64,000 nucleotides of DNA from Thiobaca trueperi (GCF_004342175.1 NZ_SMAO01000002.1:551305-615304), one strand, 5' to 3'; positions 1-8,004 are shown, counted from the first letter of the stretch. Notes: generated by a model not told the origin, from the letters alone. Numbers and translations are program-made.

Positions 1-518
1 GCGCTGTAGGCGTCGCGCTCGCTGCCGCCGGTGGTTTCGGGCGCGGGCAGCGAGGGAATGCCAATGGGGCCGGATGTGTCGGGCGCGGCACCGGATGCAT
101 CAGGCTGGGCGGGCGCTGGCGGGGTGTCGAGCCCGCCGCCGCTGGCATCGACCATTCCCGGCGGTAGAGTCGGCTGGGCGTTGCCGATGATGGCCGAGCC
201 ATCGGGCTGGGTCGCCGGGGCGGCGGGGCGGCTGGCACCGAGCCGGGAGTCGATATCGAGATACTGGTCGCGCTGCTGACGCTGGAGTTTTTCGATCTCA
301 ATCTTTTGGGTTTCGAGCATGCCGCGCAGTGCCTGCACCTCGGTTTGCAGTTGCTGCATCTGTAACATCAGATTGGAGCCACTTTGATTTTCCAGGATGC
401 GCTCGATGCGTCCGATCCGTCCGTCGAGCGTCAGATCCTGCGCAACGACAGCGGGCGAGAGGACGGCGGCCAGCGTGCCGGCCAGGATGGTCAAGTTCAA
501 ACGGGGTGCGTGTGGCAT
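1..518 (-). CDS. cpoB: Cell division coordinator CpoB (YbgF), N-terminal part, cut by window edge
   Basis: This is the 5' part of the last gene of the Tol-Pal operon; the reading frame runs off the window. CpoB is a periplasmic TPR protein that links peptidoglycan synthesis to Tol-driven outer membrane constriction. The translation starts MPHAPRLNLTILAGTLAA, a signal peptide ending near AVVAQ. A short coiled coil follows (RIGRIERILENQSGSNLMLQ and the next 40 residues), as in the YbgF trimerisation domain, then a Pro/Ala/Ser/Gly-rich linker to the window edge. The TPR domain would lie outside. It sits 13 bases after pal on the same strand, the standard order. The start is the ATG at 518-516. 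Identification rests on context and the coiled-coil segment. Confidence 0.85.
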   Translation of the reverse strand, partial: MPHAPRLNLTILAGTLAAVLSPAVVAQDLTLDGRIGRIERILENQSGSNLMLQMQQLQTEVQALRGMLETQKIEIEKLQRQQRDQYLDIDSRLGASRPAAPATQPDGSAIIGNAQPTLPPGMVDASGGGLDTPPAPAQPDASGAAPDTSGPIGIPSLPAPETTGGSERDAYS

Positions 519-531
519 AACGGGAACTCAC

Positions 532-1068
532 TCAGTATTGGATGACGACGCGACGGTTCAGACGCCAGGATGGTTCACCGTGTCCCGGATCGGCGGGGCG
601 CTCTTCACCATAACTCAGGGTGGCGATCTGCTCCGGGCGCACCCCATCGGCGATCATGACCCGGCGTACCGCTTCAGCACGCTGATCGCCGAGGGCCAGA
701 TTGAATTCGCGGGTGCCACGTTCGTCGGTATGACCTTCCAGCGTGACCTTGGTGCCGGCCTTGCTGCCCAGATACGCAGCGTGGGTGCGCATCACCACAA
801 CATATTCAGGCTTGATCTCGGACGAATCGTAGTCGAAATAGATGGTCCGTTTGTAGAGCGCATTGGTCGGATCTTCCCAGGGGCCGGCATAGGTGGGCCG
901 GGTCGATTCGAGCCCGGCGGTGCTGGTCTGGCTGCCGGGGAGTGACCCGATGGTGGCGTTTGCATTGGCCTGCGGGGCATCCGGCGGTGTGCTTGCGCAG
1001 CCGGCAGCGGTCAATCCGGCGCACAGGATCGCCAGCAGAGGAAAAAGTTTGGATGGAAATCGGGGCAT
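532..1068 (-). CDS. pal: Peptidoglycan-associated lipoprotein Pal
   Basis: Pal is an outer membrane lipoprotein that binds peptidoglycan and is the terminal partner of TolB in the Tol-Pal system. The 178-residue protein begins with a lipoprotein signal ending in a lipobox (LTAAGC, lipidated Cys near residue 24). A low-complexity linker follows, then a C-terminal OmpA-like domain (about residues 70-178) with the recognisable segments YFDYDSSEIKPEY and LEGHTDERGTREFNLALGDQ, which carry the peptidoglycan-binding Asp and Arg positions. Length matches the family. It lies 12 bases downstream of tolB and 13 upstream of cpoB, so co-transcription is very likely. Confidence 0.97.
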   Translation of the reverse strand: MPRFPSKLFPLLAILCAGLTAAGCASTPPDAPQANANATIGSLPGSQTSTAGLESTRPTYAGPWEDPTNALYKRTIYFDYDSSEIKPEYVVVMRTHAAYLGSKAGTKVTLEGHTDERGTREFNLALGDQRAEAVRRVMIADGVRPEQIATLSYGEERPADPGHGEPSWRLNRRVVIQY

Positions 1069-1080
1069 GATGCCAGCTCC

Positions 1081-2391
1081 TTACTGCATGAAAGGTGACC
1101 AGGCCGGTTCACGGACCTGACCCGAATCCTGCGACAGCCGCTGATTGCCGCCACCGGCGACCGATGCCGCCGCCAGCACCCCGCGACCGCCATGAATGGT
1201 CGCATAGATGACCATGCTGCCGTTCGGGGCGAAACTCGGCGACTCGTCGAGATTGCCGCTGCTCAACAGCCGGGTCAGACGACGCTCCAGATCGAGCACC
1301 CCGATGCGGAATTCACCATTGATCCGCGTCACCATCGCAATCGAACGGCCATCCGGGGCATAGGAGGCGCGGGCGTTGTAATCGCCCTCGACACTGATGC
1401 GCTCGGCGGGTCCGCCGCTGGCCGGCATGCGATAAATCTGCGGGCTGCCGCCACGGTTGGAGGTGAAGATCAGGTGCTGTCCGTCAGGCGACCAGGACGG
1501 CTCGGTGTCGATGGCGAAATGGTCGGTCACCCGGCTCAACTGGCGGCTGGTGAGATCCAGCACATAGATGTCCGGGCTGCCGTCTTTCGAGAGGGTCATC
1601 GCGAGCCGCCGTCCGTCTGGTGAAAAGGCCGGCGAGCCGTTGATGCCGGGGTAGCTGGCGACCAGATCTCGCCGTCCGCTGCCGAGTTCCTGCACATAGA
1701 TGGCGGCGCGCCGGTTCTCGAAGGAGACATAGGCGATGCGCCGACCGTCGGGTGACCAGGCCGGCGACATGATGGGCTCGCTGGACGAGACGATGGTCTG
1801 AGGCTGATCGCCATCCGAGTCCGAGACGCGCAGCGTGACCGTCTGGCTGTCGCCGCTGCCACTGGAGGTCACATAGGCGATGCGGGTCGCTGCCACGCCG
1901 CGCTGGCCGGTGAGCTTTTCGTAGATGAGGTCGGCGATACGATGGGCGGTGTGGCGCATGCCGCTCTTGCTGCTGACGAGGGTTTCACTGGTGAGTTCTT
2001 CGCCGCGAAAGACATCGTAGAGACTGAAACTGACCCGGAAGCCGGTGCCGTCGGGTTCGATCTGGCCGATGACCAGATTGTTCATGCCGAGCAGGCTCCA
2101 GTCGCGAAAATCGACCGCCTCGCGACTGGTCGGCATGTCCAGCATGTCGCGGGTCGGCATCGGCTTAAATTTGCCGGTGCGGGCCAGATCGGCGCTGACC
2201 ACGGACGCCACATCGACCGGCGGGATGAGTCCTTCAGAGACGCCGAAGGGGACGATGGCGATGGGCTGGGCGGCTTCGATGCCGCCGGTGATTTCGATAT
2301 TGAGACGTGGGGCGGCGATGGCGGTGCCAGTCCCGGTCAGGGCCAGAACGACGGCAAGAAGGCTGAACAGCAGACGCTGATGTCGGCTCAT
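1081..2391 (-). CDS. tolB: Tol-Pal system periplasmic protein TolB
   Basis: TolB is the periplasmic beta-propeller protein that shuttles between Pal and the TolQRA motor. From the ATG at 2391 the product is 436 residues, with signal peptide MSRHQRLLFSLLAVVLAL ending near AIAAPRL. An N-terminal TolB_N domain follows (to about residue 160), then repeated blades with the motifs SPAWSPDGRRIAYVS, SPAFSPDGRRLAMT, EPSWSPDGQHLIFTS and ASYAPDGRSIAMV. A longer frame using a TTG at 2412, which overlaps the tolA stop, is possible. The ATG has a purine-rich AGCAGGGA upstream and gives a better signal peptide, so I chose it. Confidence 0.96.
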   Translation of the reverse strand: MSRHQRLLFSLLAVVLALTGTGTAIAAPRLNIEITGGIEAAQPIAIVPFGVSEGLIPPVDVASVVSADLARTGKFKPMPTRDMLDMPTSREAVDFRDWSLLGMNNLVIGQIEPDGTGFRVSFSLYDVFRGEELTSETLVSSKSGMRHTAHRIADLIYEKLTGQRGVAATRIAYVTSSGSGDSQTVTLRVSDSDGDQPQTIVSSSEPIMSPAWSPDGRRIAYVSFENRRAAIYVQELGSGRRDLVASYPGINGSPAFSPDGRRLAMTLSKDGSPDIYVLDLTSRQLSRVTDHFAIDTEPSWSPDGQHLIFTSNRGGSPQIYRMPASGGPAERISVEGDYNARASYAPDGRSIAMVTRINGEFRIGVLDLERRLTRLLSSGNLDESPSFAPNGSMVIYATIHGGRGVLAAASVAGGGNQRLSQDSGQVREPAWSPFMQ

Positions 2392-2408
2392 GATCGGATG
2401 TCCCTGCT

Positions 2409-3953
2409 TCAAGGCGTAAAGGTTAGATCGAGTTCACGAAAGCTTTCAAATGCTGGGCCGGATGGCACCGGTAGCGGTGAGGCGTTGTAAACAGCGGCGA
2501 GCACGGACTGGTCGAATGAAGGGTTGCCGCTGGATTTGACCACACGCACGCTGTTTGGCACCACGTCACCGCCTGGAATCAGGCGGATCGAGACGAGGGT
2601 CATCAGACTCTGATCCGTCGCGGGCGGACGCACCCAGAATTGACGCACCCGGTCGCGGATGACCGGGATGTAGCGATCTGTCTCACGCGCGAGCTGTTCC
2701 GATGCCAGTGCAGACAGCAGGTCTTCCTCCCGCGCCCGTTGCGCCTCCTCGGCGGCCTGCTGGCGCTCGATCTGCTCGGCGCGGGTGCGTGCTTCCTGCT
2801 CGCGGCGTTGCTGGGCGACCTCTTCAGCCAGCCGTCGCTCTTCCTCTTCAGCCAGTCGCTCGGCTTCCCGCGCAATCCGTTGCTGACGTTCGGCCTCAGC
2901 CTGCCGCTGTCGTTCCAGTTCGGCCTGACGCTCGCGCTCGGCCTCCTGACGCAGTCGCTCACGCTCGGATGCCATCTGTCTCGCCGCTTCTTCCGCCCGC
3001 CGCTGCTCGGCCTGCGCCTGCGCGCGTGCGATCTCGGCTTGACGCTGCTCTTCGGCCTGTCGGCGCGCCAGCTCTGCGGCCTGCTGGCGGGCCGCTTCTT
3101 CGGCACGGCGCTGTTCGGCCTGCGCCTGGGCGCGCGCGATTTCGGCCTGACGCTGTTCTTCAGCCTGTCGGCGCGCCAGCTCGGCGGCCTGCTGGCGGGC
3201 GGCTTCTTCGGCGCGGCGCTGTTCGGCCTGAGCCTGGGCGCGTGCGATCTCTGCCTGACGCTGCTCTTCGGCCTGTCGGCGCGCCAGCTCGGCGGCCTGC
3301 TGGCGGGCAAGGGCGGCGGCCTGATGTCTGGCTTCTGCTTCAGCGGCGCGGCGTGCTTCCTCTGCCTGTCGTCGGGAGGCTTCCGCCTGACGTTGCGCCT
3401 CCTGTTCGGCCTGGAGACGGGCCGCTTGCTGCGCCTGCAACTCGGCCTGACGCTGGGCCTCACGTTGAGCCGCCTCCTGCGCACGCTGCGCGGCCATCTC
3501 AGCTTCGCGGCGGGCGGCCTCCTGCTGCGCCTGACGCTGGGCTGCCAGTTCCGCCTCGCGTTGCGCCTGCATTTCAAGCTGCGCCGCCTGCTCGGCCTCG
3601 CGACGGGCCTGCTCCTGTGCCTGACGCTCGGCCTCCAATGCGGCCTGACGGGCGGCTTCCGCCGCGCGCTGTTCGGCCTGTTGATCCGCCTCGCGGGCCG
3701 CCTGAGCGACGCCCTCATCCGCGACGGGTTGACGGTCGGCCGGGTGCCCGGTCTGCGCGGACTGGATGTCGGCCACCATGGATTCCAGCGCCCGATCCAT
3801 GACGATGCTGGCCTGCACGACCTTGGGCTTGCTGCCGGCGCTGAGTGTCGGTTTCGTGAAATGGGCGCTCACGAAAAACAGCAGTCCGAAGATCAGATGC
3901 AGCCCCAGCGACCAGTAAAAGGCGTGAGGATTGCGCCGCAGGATCTGCCACAT
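2409..3953 (-). CDS. tolA: Cell envelope integrity protein TolA
   Basis: TolA spans from the inner membrane to the outer membrane and transmits TolQR energy to Pal/TolB. Of 514 residues, about 13-33 form the single membrane anchor (AFYWSLGLHLIFGLLFFVSA). Residues about 65-410 are a very long Ala/Glu/Gln/Arg-rich helical domain, and about 415-514 form the C-terminal TonB-like domain (RVRQFWVRPP and FDQSVLAAVYNASPLPVP). At 514 residues it is longer than the roughly 420 of E. coli, partly because of three near-identical 36-residue repeats (218-325). A block of dispersed repeats lies directly upstream (3956-4246), so tolA may need its own promoter or read-through from tolR. No clear Shine-Dalgarno precedes the ATG. 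Confidence 0.95.
   Translation of the reverse strand: MWQILRRNPHAFYWSLGLHLIFGLLFFVSAHFTKPTLSAGSKPKVVQASIVMDRALESMVADIQSAQTGHPADRQPVADEGVAQAAREADQQAEQRAAEAARQAALEAERQAQEQARREAEQAAQLEMQAQREAELAAQRQAQQEAARREAEMAAQRAQEAAQREAQRQAELQAQQAARLQAEQEAQRQAEASRRQAEEARRAAEAEARHQAAALARQQAAELARRQAEEQRQAEIARAQAQAEQRRAEEAARQQAAELARRQAEEQRQAEIARAQAQAEQRRAEEAARQQAAELARRQAEEQRQAEIARAQAQAEQRRAEEAARQMASERERLRQEAERERQAELERQRQAEAERQQRIAREAERLAEEEERRLAEEVAQQRREQEARTRAEQIERQQAAEEAQRAREEDLLSALASEQLARETDRYIPVIRDRVRQFWVRPPATDQSLMTLVSIRLIPGGDVVPNSVRVVKSSGNPSFDQSVLAAVYNASPLPVPSGPAFESFRELDLTFTP
2979..3302 (-). repeat. Three tandem 108-bp repeats inside tolA
   Basis: Residues 218-253, 254-289 and 290-325 of TolA are the same 36-residue unit, starting QAAELARRQAEEQRQAEIAR. 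At DNA level the 108-bp units are near copies, differing at scattered third positions. They lengthen the periplasm-spanning helix in whole-turn steps and are a likely site of length variation by slippage or recombination. Confidence 0.9.
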
Positions 3954-3955
3954 GA

Positions 3956-3972
3956 TTTAAACCGCGTCCAGC
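3956..3972 (+). repeat. Short dispersed repeat TTTAAACCGCGTCCAGC
   Basis: The 17-base string ends two bases upstream of the tolA start. Close relatives occur near the chemoreceptor genes: TTAAACCGCGCCCAG at 42996, its inverted partner at 43071-43082, and the reverse complement CTGGACGCGGTTTA at 43175. It is therefore a small dispersed family. Function is unknown. Confidence 0.55.
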
Positions 3973-4003
3973 ATGGTGTGCATTGTTGTTGCGTTCCGGA
4001 TCT

Positions 4004-4154
4004 GGTGACGAAGCTGCGCTTCGTCACCCGCGAGATGAAGCTCCGCTTCACGAATCCGGAAGGGCGCTCGGATCGATCCAGGCGAAGGCTCGACGACGCC
4101 GTCTCGTGAAGCGGAGCTTCATCGCTGAGGTCACGAAGCCGGAGCTTCGTGACC
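4004..4154. repeat. Nested inverted repeat (large cruciform-capable palindrome) between tolR and tolA
   Basis: Four GAAGC/GCTTC-based palindromic segments lie at 4005-4027, 4035-4053, 4104-4122 and 4129-4154. The segment at 4035-4053 (ATGAAGCTCCGCTTCACGA) is the exact reverse complement of 4104-4122. The outer segments pair imperfectly with each other, and each also folds on itself. The whole region could form one long hairpin around a spacer of about 50 bases. No gene is supported here. Confidence 0.8.
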
Positions 4155-4156
4155 AG

Positions 4157-4246
4157 AAAATCGTTGTCGTTGTCGTAATCGAGGATTCGCAAGCCGATGA
4201 CGATTACGACAACGAACGGCTTCGGGATTTCTAAGGTGCTGCACTA
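4157..4246 (-). repeat. MITE-like palindromic element, copy 1
   Basis: The inner inverted repeat is TCGTTGTCGTAATCG ... CGATTACGACAACGA, around a spacer containing ATTCGCAAGCCGA. One end reads TTAGTGCAGCACCTTAGAAA on the minus strand. The same modules occur at 13633-13747 and 37041-37155, and decayed at about 49510-49640. The terminal TTAG supplies the stop codon of tolR. This copy appears to lack the GAGACGGTCTCGGAACATCTG arm seen in copies 2 and 3. Confidence 0.85.
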
Positions 4247-4687
4247 AGGCTCACGACGCCCCGGCGGAACTGTGACTAAACCAACCTCAGGTGCTCCGGC
4301 TGCTTGGGCGATGACCATCGCCCTAACGACTGTGCCGTAGTCCACGCTGTTATCCGCTTTCACCAAGATTGGCGTATCGGGTTTGTAGTCGAGCACGATC
4401 CGAATTCGTTCGTAAAGCTCTCGTTCGGACACGAGTAAGTCTTTATCTTTGCCTACATCAATGCGGTAACCACGGGCACTATCAACGATGACCACGACAG
4501 CATCTTCGGTTGGCCCCGTGATCGCACCGGCCTTTTCCTGCGGCAGATTGACCTTAACCCCCGAGGTGATGAGCGGCGCCGTCACCATGAAGATGACCAG
4601 CAGCACCAGCATCACGTCGATATAGGGCACGACATTGATCTCGGCCATGAGCCGGCGGCGGTTGCGTCTGTGCGAGTGCTTGACCAT
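4244..4687 (-). CDS. tolR: Tol-Pal system protein TolR
   Basis: TolR is an ExbD-type inner membrane protein that forms the TolQ-TolR proton-driven motor. The 147 residues contain one membrane segment (about 20-42, VVPYIDVMLVLLVIFMVTAP, with the conserved transmembrane Asp) and a periplasmic ExbD domain. The length is normal (E. coli has 142). The start is the ATG at 4687, 20 bases after tolQ. The 3' half has lower G+C than its surroundings (about 53% by hand count over 4261-4500) and unusual codons such as CTT, ACT and GTA. Its TAG stop lies in the edge of the adjacent repeat element, so the gene end may be a recombinational mosaic. Confidence 0.95.
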   Translation of the reverse strand: MVKHSHRRNRRRLMAEINVVPYIDVMLVLLVIFMVTAPLITSGVKVNLPQEKAGAITGPTEDAVVVIVDSARGYRIDVGKDKDLLVSERELYERIRIVLDYKPDTPILVKADNSVDYGTVVRAMVIAQAAGAPEVGLVTVPPGRREP

Positions 4688-4707
4688 GAATCTTGATCCC
4701 GGAGCGG

Positions 4708-5373
4708 TCAGCCACGCCCCTGGCGCTGGAGCAGGGTCGAGAATTCTTCCATGAACTCCTCGTAGCGATTGTTGAGCCGTTCGACCTGATTGGAATACCG
4801 GTTATAGGCGATGACCGCCGGAATGGCGGCAAAGAGGCCAATCGCGGTGGCGATCAGCGCCTCCGAGATGCCGGGCGCGACCAGCGCGAGCGTCGCCTGT
4901 TCGACGTTGCCGAGCGCATGGAACGACTGCATGATGCCCCAGACGGTGCCGAACAGACCGACATAGGGGCTGGTCGAGCCGACCGTGGCGAGAAAGGCGA
5001 GGTTGGTTTCCAGCCGATCCATCTCGCGGCTCAGGGCCACCCGCATCGAGCGCTCGGTCCCTTGCAGGATGGCCATCATGTCGTTGTCTTCGATCTTGCG
5101 CATGCGGACATATTCCTTGAACCCGGCGCGAAAGATCGATGCCAGTCCCTGGTCGTCCTGACTCAGCTCCCGGTAGAGTTCGCTCAGGTCGCCGCCGGAC
5201 CAGAAGCGTTCCTCGAAGTCATTGGCCGTCCGGCGCGCCTTGGACAGGGTGCGGGCGCGATCCAGGATCATGGTCCAGGAAATGACGGACGCCGCCAGCA
5301 GCACCAGCAGCACCAGTTGCACAACGAGGCTGGCGTGCAGGATCAGATTGAAGAGCGAGAGATCGGGCGTCAT
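4708..5373 (-). CDS. tolQ: Tol-Pal system protein TolQ
   Basis: TolQ is a MotA/TolQ/ExbB-family inner membrane proton channel protein that works with TolR and TolA in outer membrane constriction. The 221 residues start MTPDLSLFNLILHASLVVQL, with a first membrane helix at about 12-35. The two other helices of the family are visible: LAFLATVGSTSPYVGLFGTVWGIM (about 130-155) and GISEALIATAIGLFAAIPAVIAYN (about 168-192). Length and motifs match the family. The ATG overlaps the ybgC stop by four bases, indicating translational coupling. Confidence 0.97.
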   Translation of the reverse strand: MTPDLSLFNLILHASLVVQLVLLVLLAASVISWTMILDRARTLSKARRTANDFEERFWSGGDLSELYRELSQDDQGLASIFRAGFKEYVRMRKIEDNDMMAILQGTERSMRVALSREMDRLETNLAFLATVGSTSPYVGLFGTVWGIMQSFHALGNVEQATLALVAPGISEALIATAIGLFAAIPAVIAYNRYSNQVERLNNRYEEFMEEFSTLLQRQGRG

Positions 5374-5828
5374 GCGCGTGACTCCATGGGCGCGGACGCC
5401 AGGCGCCCGATTGCAGACAGAAGCGAGGCCGGCATGCGCCGGGGCCGGAAGGTCTCCGCATGGAGACAGGCGACTTTCACGCTCCCTTGACAGCAGATCA
5501 CGCCATCCGTTGCGCGGATGATGCGTTGCGCGAAATCCAGTGAGGCGCCGCCGACCTGATCGAGACTGGAGCGAACGGTCAGCCGGTCGTTGAAGCGCGC
5601 TGGCGCCAGATACTCGATCTCCACGCGGCGCACGGTAAAGATGATCCCTTCGCGTTGTCGCAGGTCGTCCTGTTCATAGCCCAGCGCGCGCAGCCATTCG
5701 GTGCGCCCCCGTTCCATGAAACGCAGATAATTGGCGTAAAAGACCACGCCGCCAGCGTCCGTGTCCTCGTAATAGACACGCACCGGCCAGTCGAAGGTCG
5801 TCCGGGAATCGTCACTGGATGTGGGCAT
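5370..5828 (-). CDS. ybgC: Acyl-CoA thioesterase YbgC, Tol-Pal associated
   Basis: YbgC is a hotdog-fold (4HBT) acyl-CoA/acyl-ACP thioesterase usually encoded as the first gene of the tol-pal operon. The signature YYEDTDAGGVVFYANYLRFMERGRTEWL, with the catalytic Asp in EDTDAGG, is intact. The ATG at 5828 gives 152 residues. A TTG at 5858 overlapping the ribF stop would add ten residues (MSKSIRLPDR) and would couple translation with ribF. Neither has a convincing ribosome binding site, so the start is uncertain. The stop overlaps the tolQ start. Confidence 0.93.
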   Translation of the reverse strand: MPTSSDDSRTTFDWPVRVYYEDTDAGGVVFYANYLRFMERGRTEWLRALGYEQDDLRQREGIIFTVRRVEIEYLAPARFNDRLTVRSSLDQVGGASLDFAQRIIRATDGVICCQGSVKVACLHAETFRPRRMPASLLSAIGRLASAPMESRA

Positions 5829-5854
5829 GCGGTCGGGCAGTCGGATGGACTTGC

Positions 5855-6835
5855 TCAAAAGGCTGAGAGTGTAGCCGAAACGGCCCGCTCGGACATCCCG
5901 CTCAGATAGTCCCGCGCTGTGGCGGCATCCAACTGGATCTGTCGTTTGAGCGCGTCGAGCGACTCGAAGCGTTGCTCATCGCGCAGCTTGAGCCTGAATT
6001 CGACCTCCAGATGTCGTCCGTAGATCTGCTGGTCGAAGTCGAACAGATGGACCTCAAGCCGGCAGCCTTGGCCGTCAACCGTGGGGCGGGCGCCGATGTT
6101 GGCGACGCCGGGGCGCGGTTCTGCACCCAAACCATTCACCATCACGGCATAGACGCCGAGCAGGGGACTGACGCGGCGGTGCAGATCGATGTTGGCAGTG
6201 GGAAAGCCGATGGCCCGTCCGCGCCGATCACCGTGGGCAACGCGGCCTTCCATCCGGTAGGGTCGTCCAAGCAGTGACTGCGCCTGTTCAAAATCGCCAC
6301 AGGCCAGCGCCTCGCGCACCCGCGTGCTGCTGACACGCGCCTCGTCGTGGGTGATGGTGTGCAGGTTTTCGACCGCGAAGCCCGCGCCGGTCTGCGCGGC
6401 GGCTTCGCCCATCGACCGCAGCAGCGCATAGTCGCCCGCGCGTCCGCGACCGAAGCGGAAGTCGTCCCCAACCAGCAGAAAACGCACACCGAGACCGTCG
6501 AGCAGCAGGCGTTGCACGAAGCCCCGCGCGTCCATCGCTGCGAGCCGGGGACTGAATTCCAGCAGCATCACCTGCTCGATGCCGTCGTCGCGGATGGCCC
6601 TCAGCTTTTCGCGCAGCCGGGTCAGCCGCGCCGGCGCGGCATCCGGGGCGAAGAACTCCATTGGCTGGGGCTCGAAGGTGATGACGGTCGCCGGCAGACC
6701 CAGCGCCCTGCCGTGCGCCAGCAGGCGCTGGAAGACGCTGCGATGGCCCAGATGGACGCCATCGAAGTTGCCGATGGTGGCGACACAGCCCCGGTCGGCA
6801 GGTCGCAGATTATGCAAGCCTCGGATCAGCCGCAT
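5855..6835 (-). CDS. ribF: Bifunctional riboflavin kinase / FAD synthetase
   Basis: RibF converts riboflavin to FMN and then FAD. The 326 residues contain an N-terminal nucleotidyltransferase domain with the HIGH-like motif (CVATIGNFDGVHLGHRSVF, about 18-36) and the SSTRVREAL segment (about 168-176). The C-terminal flavokinase domain (about 185-310) carries GRPYRMEGRVAHGDRRGR and the GFPTANI motif. The gene starts 5 bases after ubiV and overlaps ybgC, so it bridges the ubiquinone/hydrogenase genes and the tol operon. FAD/FMN supply is relevant to the FMN-containing HoxF upstream, but that link is inference. Confidence 0.97.
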   Translation of the reverse strand: MRLIRGLHNLRPADRGCVATIGNFDGVHLGHRSVFQRLLAHGRALGLPATVITFEPQPMEFFAPDAAPARLTRLREKLRAIRDDGIEQVMLLEFSPRLAAMDARGFVQRLLLDGLGVRFLLVGDDFRFGRGRAGDYALLRSMGEAAAQTGAGFAVENLHTITHDEARVSSTRVREALACGDFEQAQSLLGRPYRMEGRVAHGDRRGRAIGFPTANIDLHRRVSPLLGVYAVMVNGLGAEPRPGVANIGARPTVDGQGCRLEVHLFDFDQQIYGRHLEVEFRLKLRDEQRFESLDALKRQIQLDAATARDYLSGMSERAVSATLSAF

Positions 6836-6840
6836 GGTGT

Positions 6841-7770
6841 CTAGCGTTTCGGTGCCATGAGCACCGAGGCGATCCCGGCCTGTCCCGACCAGTAGCCGTC
6901 GCAGAGTCCGGTGGGCGCCCAGCCGGCGAGTTGTGCCGTGCCCGCAGCAGGATCGAGATCACCGGTCAGACAGTCGGCGAAGACCCTGACGATATCGGCG
7001 GTGTGCTGCGACTGCGGACTGATCCGCAACAGATCAACGCCGAGCCGGGAGACCTCATCAAGCGCGGACAGCAGATTGTGGGTGCTGGCAGACTGGGTCT
7101 GAATGCCGTTGAGCGCCAGGAAGGAGACGTTGTCCTGGGTGGAGATGACCAGACCATCCGGGTAATCGCCGCAGCAGAACTGGCAGTCGTCTTTGCCCAG
7201 ATTGCGGTTATAGGCGGTGAAACAGCGTGCCGAGTAAGCGAGCGGCAGACGCCCGAAGGCGAACAGCTCGCATTCGACCCCATCCGGGCGCGACTGGATC
7301 AGCGCGGTGGCGGTCTCGCGGCCCAGTTCGACCGGCAGCACCCAGCGTTTGAGTCCGCGTTTGGCAAGAAATGACAGGGTGCGCTGGTTGTAGAGATTGA
7401 TCGAGTGCCCGGCGACGAAGGGACGGCCTTCGAGAAAATCGAGCGCGGCGAGGTCGCCGGCCTCGATCAGGAAACGCTGGTCGTCGCAGATGCGTTTGAG
7501 GGTTTTGAGTTCGCCATCCGACTCGATCAGGGCGAGGGTGGAGATGACCGCCTGCTTGCCGGCAGCGGTGATGCGCTCGGCGATCTCCCAGTAATCCTCG
7601 GGGCGGAGCTGGCGACGTTTGGAGCAGATGGTCTCGCCCAGATAGATGACATCCACCGGGGTGTCGAGCATCTCGGCATAGAAATCGAGTACCTGCTCGC
7701 GCGGCCAGAGATAGAGGAGTGGACCGAGCGAGAGACGGGGGCGATGGGTTGAGTTGTTCAAGACTGGCAT
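6841..7770 (-). CDS. ubiV: O2-independent ubiquinone biosynthesis protein UbiV (U32 family)
   Basis: UbiV forms a complex with UbiU and is required for the hydroxylation steps of anaerobic ubiquinone synthesis; both are iron-sulfur U32-family proteins. The translation from the ATG at 7770 (309 residues) shows LSLGPLLYLWPREQVLDFYAEM near the N-terminus and U32 features including IYLGETICSKRRQL and the Cys-rich stretch CFTAYNRNLGKDDCQFCC, candidate 4Fe-4S ligands. An upstream GTG (7830) would add 20 unconvincing residues. A repeat-filled gap of 234 bases separates it from ubiU, which is unusual for this pair. Confidence 0.93.
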   Translation of the reverse strand: MPVLNNSTHRPRLSLGPLLYLWPREQVLDFYAEMLDTPVDVIYLGETICSKRRQLRPEDYWEIAERITAAGKQAVISTLALIESDGELKTLKRICDDQRFLIEAGDLAALDFLEGRPFVAGHSINLYNQRTLSFLAKRGLKRWVLPVELGRETATALIQSRPDGVECELFAFGRLPLAYSARCFTAYNRNLGKDDCQFCCGDYPDGLVISTQDNVSFLALNGIQTQSASTHNLLSALDEVSRLGVDLLRISPQSQHTADIVRVFADCLTGDLDPAAGTAQLAGWAPTGLCDGYWSGQAGIASVLMAPKR

Positions 7771-7844
7771 GAGGAGAAGATTCGGAGGTTGAAGAACATG
7801 AATGCCATGATACCGGCGACTCGAATGCACTGACGCCCTGAATA

Positions 7845-7863
7845 GACAGGATTAACAGGATTT
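7845..7863 (+). repeat. Dispersed repeat GACAGGATTAACAGGATTT, isolated arm
   Basis: This is one 19-base copy in the ubiU-ubiV gap. The same sequence reappears at 7932 as part of a hairpin, and as a degenerate arm at 40058. It is a recognisable dispersed palindrome family. Confidence 0.75.
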
Positions 7864-7931
7864 CTCAAGATTGGCAGAATTGAATTCAAGGTGATTTCCG
7901 GGAAAGTGCGTACCCGTGATCAAGTCTTTTT

Positions 7932-7984
7932 GACAGGATTAACAGGATTTTTAACTCGCTGTCTTAAATCCTGTTAATCCTGTC
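7932..7984. repeat. Hairpin of the GACAGGATTAACAGGATTT family
   Basis: Positions 7932-7950 (GACAGGATTAACAGGATTT) are the exact reverse complement of 7966-7984, with a 15-base loop. The resulting 19-bp stem lies between ubiU (ends 8005) and ubiV (starts 7770). It could act as a processing site or partial terminator, but it is clearly a mobile-type dispersed repeat because a related hairpin sits between cheA and cheW (40058-40139). Confidence 0.85.
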
Positions 7985-8004
7985 TAAGTTCCGGGTGTCT
8001 CAGA

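Noticed and set aside
2640..4109. 489-codon open frame opposite tolA
   Set aside because: It is a mirror of the repetitive GC-rich tolA coding strand and reads as Leu/Gly/Arg-rich low complexity. tolA has clear domains, and no SD or homology-like motif supports the opposite frame.
3893..4192. Apparent proteins starting MRILDYDNDND / MRIFDNDND (also 13074-13691)
   Set aside because: The DNDND stretches are translations of the GTTGTCGTTGTCGTAATC palindrome; they follow the repeat, not a gene family.
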